Part shown: positions 4,634 to 7,259 of the stretch, piece by piece
Numbering within the stretch: the stretch's first letter is position 1
How the letters are laid out: every line of letters starts with the position of its first letter
DNA from: an uncultured Collinsella sp.
GTDB lineage: Bacteria; Actinomycetota; Coriobacteriia; Coriobacteriales; Coriobacteriaceae
Assembly: GCA_900545875.1 (NCBI GenBank)
Contig: URAQ01000078.1
Span: forward strand, 1-7,259
Direction: 5' to 3'
DNA length: 7,259 bases
The notes under the pieces: generated by a model
Seen by the model: only the letters and a program-made list of their open reading frames with translations
Told to the model about the DNA's origin: nothing
Databases searched by the model: none
Made by a program: the position numbers and the translations under genes

Positions 4634-6147
4634 TGGCGCAGAGCTTCGATTCCCTTACCGCTGCCCAGATTGCCGCGGGCGTTGCCGCCGGCGACTTTAC
4701 CGCTACCGAGGTGGCCCAGGCCTCCCTTGCCGCCATCGAGGCGCGCGAGGGCGGGGTCCAGGCATTCCTGCAGGTGGCGCCCGAGCTTGCGCTCGAGGCC
4801 GCCGCGCGCGTGGATGCCGACCGTGCCGCAGGCAAGCCGCTGCCCCCGCTCGCGGGCGTGCCGCTGGCCATCAAGGACAACATGAACCTCGTGGGCACGC
4901 GTACCACTTGCGCGTCCCGTATGCTCGGGGACTACCAGAGCGTCTACACCGCCACCTGCGTCCAGCGCATGCTCGATGCCGGCTGCCTGCCCATGGGCAA
5001 GGCCAATATGGACGAGTTTGCCTTTGGCAGCTCCACCGAGAGCTCGGCGTTCCACCGCACCAACAACCCCTGGGATACCGAGCGCGTGCCCGGCGGCTCT
5101 TCGGGCGGCTCCGCTGCCGCCGTCGCCGCGGGTGAGGTCGCGCTCTCGCTGGGCTCGGACACCGGCGGCTCCATTCGCCAGCCGGCGTCGCTGTGCGGCG
5201 TGGTGGGCTTTAAGCCCACGTATGGCGCCGTGAGCCGTTACGGCGTGGTTGCCTTTGGCTCGTCGCTCGACCAGGTGGGCCCCTTTGGTCGCACGGTCGA
5301 GGATGTCGCGCTGGCCATGAATGCGCTTACCGGCGCGGGTCACGATCCGTACGACTGCACCAGCCAGGATTGTGCCGTCGACTTTACCGAGCATCTCAAC
5401 GACAGCATCGAGGGCAAGCGCGTGGGCATCATCCCCGCGTTTATGGAGGCCGAGGGCCTGACGCCCGAGGTCAAGGCCGCTGTTCAGCGCGCCGCCCAGG
5501 AGCTGCAGAACCAGGGCGCCGAGCTGATCGAGGTCGACCTGCCGCACCTGGACGCCGCTATCGCCGCCTACTACGTCATCGGCCCAGCTGAGGCGTTCTC
5601 CAACCTGGCACGTTTCGACGGCATTCGTTACGGCTATCAGGAGGAGGGCTGCGCCAACCTGTCCGACCAGAGCTCGCTTTCGCGCGCCCACGGCTTTGGC
5701 GCCGAGGCCAAGCGCCGTCAGATGCTCGGCGCCTATCTGCTGAGCTCGGGCGTGTACGACAAGTACTACTACGCTGCGCAAAAGGCCCGCACGCTCATCA
5801 CGCAGGACTACGATGCCGCGTATGCCAAGGTGGACACCATCCTCATGCCCGCCTCGCCGCGCACGGCCTTTAAGTTTGGCGAGATCAGCGACCCCACGCA
5901 GATGTACCTCTCCGACCTGTACACCATCTCGCTCAACATTTGCGGCAACGGTGGTATCTCGGTGCCGCTGGGCCTGGGCGAGGACACCAAGCTGCCCGTT
6001 TCTGCCCAGTTGGTGGGTCCGGCCTTTAAGGACCGTCAGCTGCTCATGTTTGCCCGCGCCCTGGAGCGCGGCTTTGCCGATGCCGCCACGGGTGCGCCCG
6101 CGCTTTCCGTCGCGCCCGATTTTGCCGGGAAGGGAGGCGAGCTGTAA
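4633..6147 (+). CDS. gatA: Aspartyl/glutamyl-tRNA(Asn/Gln) amidotransferase subunit A (amidase)
   Basis: A 504-residue amidase-signature enzyme that releases ammonia from glutamine and channels it to GatB. The Ser-cisSer-Lys triad is visible: Lys81 in GVPLAIKDN, cis-Ser156 in GGSSGGSAAAVAAG and nucleophile Ser180 in SDTGGSIRQPAS. The spacing (75 and 24 residues) agrees with the known GatA triad. Other family blocks are MGKANMDEFAFGSSTE (121-136), VGFKPTYGAVSRYGVVAFGSSLDQVGP in two adjoining parts (191-217), YDKYYYAAQKARTLI and ICGNGGISVPLG. The length is slightly above the usual 480-490. The start overlaps the gatC stop by one base; GGAGAG at 4621-4626 is the ribosome binding site. It ends in TAATG with gatB. 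The long open reading on the opposite strand is a GC-rich codon-bias shadow. Confidence 0.97.
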   Translation: MAQSFDSLTAAQIAAGVAAGDFTATEVAQASLAAIEAREGGVQAFLQVAPELALEAAARVDADRAAGKPLPPLAGVPLAIKDNMNLVGTRTTCASRMLGDYQSVYTATCVQRMLDAGCLPMGKANMDEFAFGSSTESSAFHRTNNPWDTERVPGGSSGGSAAAVAAGEVALSLGSDTGGSIRQPASLCGVVGFKPTYGAVSRYGVVAFGSSLDQVGPFGRTVEDVALAMNALTGAGHDPYDCTSQDCAVDFTEHLNDSIEGKRVGIIPAFMEAEGLTPEVKAAVQRAAQELQNQGAELIEVDLPHLDAAIAAYYVIGPAEAFSNLARFDGIRYGYQEEGCANLSDQSSLSRAHGFGAEAKRRQMLGAYLLSSGVYDKYYYAAQKARTLITQDYDAAYAKVDTILMPASPRTAFKFGEISDPTQMYLSDLYTISLNICGNGGISVPLGLGEDTKLPVSAQLVGPAFKDRQLLMFARALERGFADAATGAPALSVAPDFAGKGGEL

Positions 6148-7259
6148 TGAAGGAGCTTTCCGAGGTCCTGCAGGATTGGGAGGCCGTGATCGGCCTGGAG
6201 ATCCATACCGAGCTCACCGCACTCGATACCAAGATGTTCTGCAACTGCAAGCTCAGCCACGATGACGAGCCCAACGCCAACGTGTGTCCGGTGTGCCTGG
6301 GCCTGCCCGGCGCCCTGCCGGTGCCCAACAAGCGCGCCATCGAGAGCATCGTCAAGGCCGGTCTCGCCACCAACTGCGAGATCCAGCGCCACTCGATGTT
6401 CTACCGCAAGCACTACTTCTATCCCGACATGGCCAAGAACTTCCAGACCACGCAGGGTCCGGTCGCCTTTGCCATGTACGGTCACCTTGATCTGGATGTG
6501 ACCGGTCGCGGTGCCGCCGAGCGCCCCGACTGCGCGTTTGGCGAGGCCGAGGCTCAGAGCCTGGCGAGCGCCTCGGCCAACGCCGAGGGCCTGTCCACGT
6601 CCATGACGTCGACCATGCGCGAGGGCAATCAGCGCGCCGGCCATCTGGCCAGCTACGACGCGTCCAACCTGCAGATGCCCGAGCGCCGCGAGGACGGTTC
6701 CTACACGGTGCCCATCCGCATTCTGCGCATCCACATGGAGGAGGATGCCGCCAAGATGGTCCATGTGGGCGGCGCTGAGGGCCGCATTACCGCCGCGGCT
6801 GAGTCGCTCGTCGACTACAACCGCTGCGGCACGCCTTTGATTGAGCTCGTGACTGAGCCCGATTTGCGTACGCCCGAGGAAGCGCGCCTGTTTATGGAAA
6901 AGCTCCGCCGCATCTTTGTGACGCTGGGCATTTCGGACTGCTCCATGGAGAAGGGTTCCATGCGCTGCGACGGCAACGTCAGCCTGCGTCGCCGCGGCGA
7001 TACGAGCCTCGGTACCAAGACGGAGCTCAAGAACCTCAACAGCTTCAAGGCCCTGCACGACGGCTTGGCTTACGAGATCTGCCGTCAGGCGGAGGTGCTG
7101 GAAAGCGGTGGGATGATCTACCAGGAGACGCGCCATTGGGAGCCTTCCCGCAAACGCACCGTGGTGATGCGCGTGAAGGAGACGGCCGACGACTACCGCC
7201 TGTTCCCCGACCCGGATCTGGCGCCGTTCGACCTTTCTGACGAGTTCATCGAGCATTGC
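6147..7259 (+). CDS. gatB: Aspartyl/glutamyl-tRNA(Asn/Gln) amidotransferase subunit B, 5' part (runs off the window)
   Basis: The first 371 codons of GatB; the gene continues past the window end with the frame open. GatB binds the mischarged tRNA, activates its side chain with ATP and adds the ammonia delivered by GatA. Visible are WEAVIGLEIHTEL (11-23), the zinc-binding cysteines Cys32, Cys34, Cys47 and Cys50, CLGLPGALPVPNK (50-62), RIHMEEDAAKMVH (194-206), DYNRCGTPLIELVTEPDL (223-240), MEKGSMRCDGNVSLR, TELKNLNSFKAL and VKETADDYRLFPDPDL (343-358). The C-terminal tRNA-binding domain is off the window. The spacing from GHLDLDV (112-118) to RIHMEED (194-200) is about 75 residues, whereas typical GatB has roughly 10-20, which suggests a lineage-specific insertion. 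The start at 6147 overlaps the gatA stop by one base; AGGGAGG at 6131-6137 is the ribosome binding site. Confidence 0.97.
   Translation, partial: MKELSEVLQDWEAVIGLEIHTELTALDTKMFCNCKLSHDDEPNANVCPVCLGLPGALPVPNKRAIESIVKAGLATNCEIQRHSMFYRKHYFYPDMAKNFQTTQGPVAFAMYGHLDLDVTGRGAAERPDCAFGEAEAQSLASASANAEGLSTSMTSTMREGNQRAGHLASYDASNLQMPERREDGSYTVPIRILRIHMEEDAAKMVHVGGAEGRITAAAESLVDYNRCGTPLIELVTEPDLRTPEEARLFMEKLRRIFVTLGISDCSMEKGSMRCDGNVSLRRRGDTSLGTKTELKNLNSFKALHDGLAYEICRQAEVLESGGMIYQETRHWEPSRKRTVVMRVKETADDYRLFPDPDLAPFDLSDEFIEHC

Noticed and set aside
4588..5781. 397-residue open reading frame on the - strand opposite gatA
   Set aside because: It is a codon-bias shadow of a GC-rich gene. It overlaps a clear GatA with an intact catalytic triad, and its low-complexity Ala/Gly/His/Arg composition resembles no family.
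6036..7256. 406-residue open reading frame on the - strand opposite gatB
   Set aside because: Same reason: a mirror of GC-rich coding sequence over a clear GatB, with no recognisable motifs.

Overview
The window looks like a chromosomal segment of a high-GC Gram-positive gut bacterium, most likely class Coriobacteriia and probably Collinsella or a close relative. This rests on the protein style of the gatCAB operon (GC-rich codons, Gln/Asn-tRNA amidotransferase genes in the order C-A-B) beside a class C sortase and an LPXTG-type pilin. The genus is inferred from general resemblance and was not checked by a search.

Layout, left to right. (1) Bases 1-534 are the 3' part of a cell-wall-anchored pilin or adhesin with a Cna-B/SpaA-like domain and an LPLTG sorting signal. 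It carries an in-frame stop and an apparent frameshift, so it is called a pseudogene. A strong intrinsic terminator follows (635-672). (2) A 50-residue, single-membrane-segment basic protein (840-992) with a good ribosome binding site sits between hairpins, and two more hairpins follow. (3) Bases 1140-2946 hold a promoter with inverted repeats and a two-gene operon: a 322-residue winged-helix protein whose stop overlaps the start of a 257-residue AbiEii-like nucleotidyltransferase. The pair is organised like an AbiE-type (type IV) toxin-antitoxin or phage-defence module, but the regulator is not the textbook AbiEi layout. (4) Bases 3058-3996 encode a class C (pilus-polymerising) sortase with both membrane segments and the catalytic His, Cys and Arg. 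(5) The intergenic stretch 3997-4321 is unusually structured: two related long hairpins, a 21-bp tandem repeat and then the gat promoter. (6) gatC, gatA and the first 371 codons of gatB follow as a tightly coupled operon, joined by TAATG overlaps.

How the parts relate. The pilin remnant and the sortase would normally be partners in one pilus locus. Here they are separated by the small membrane gene and the toxin-antitoxin-like pair, whose base composition is visibly less GC-rich than the gat genes. This suggests a defence-type module inserted into a decaying pilus locus next to a conserved housekeeping operon. gatCAB makes correctly charged Gln-tRNA and/or Asn-tRNA and has no functional link to the surface genes.

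The points most worth a second look are the variant AbiE-like pair with its promoter repeats, an apparent insertion of about 60 residues in GatB, the repeat-rich region before gatC, and the small basic membrane protein flanked by hairpins.
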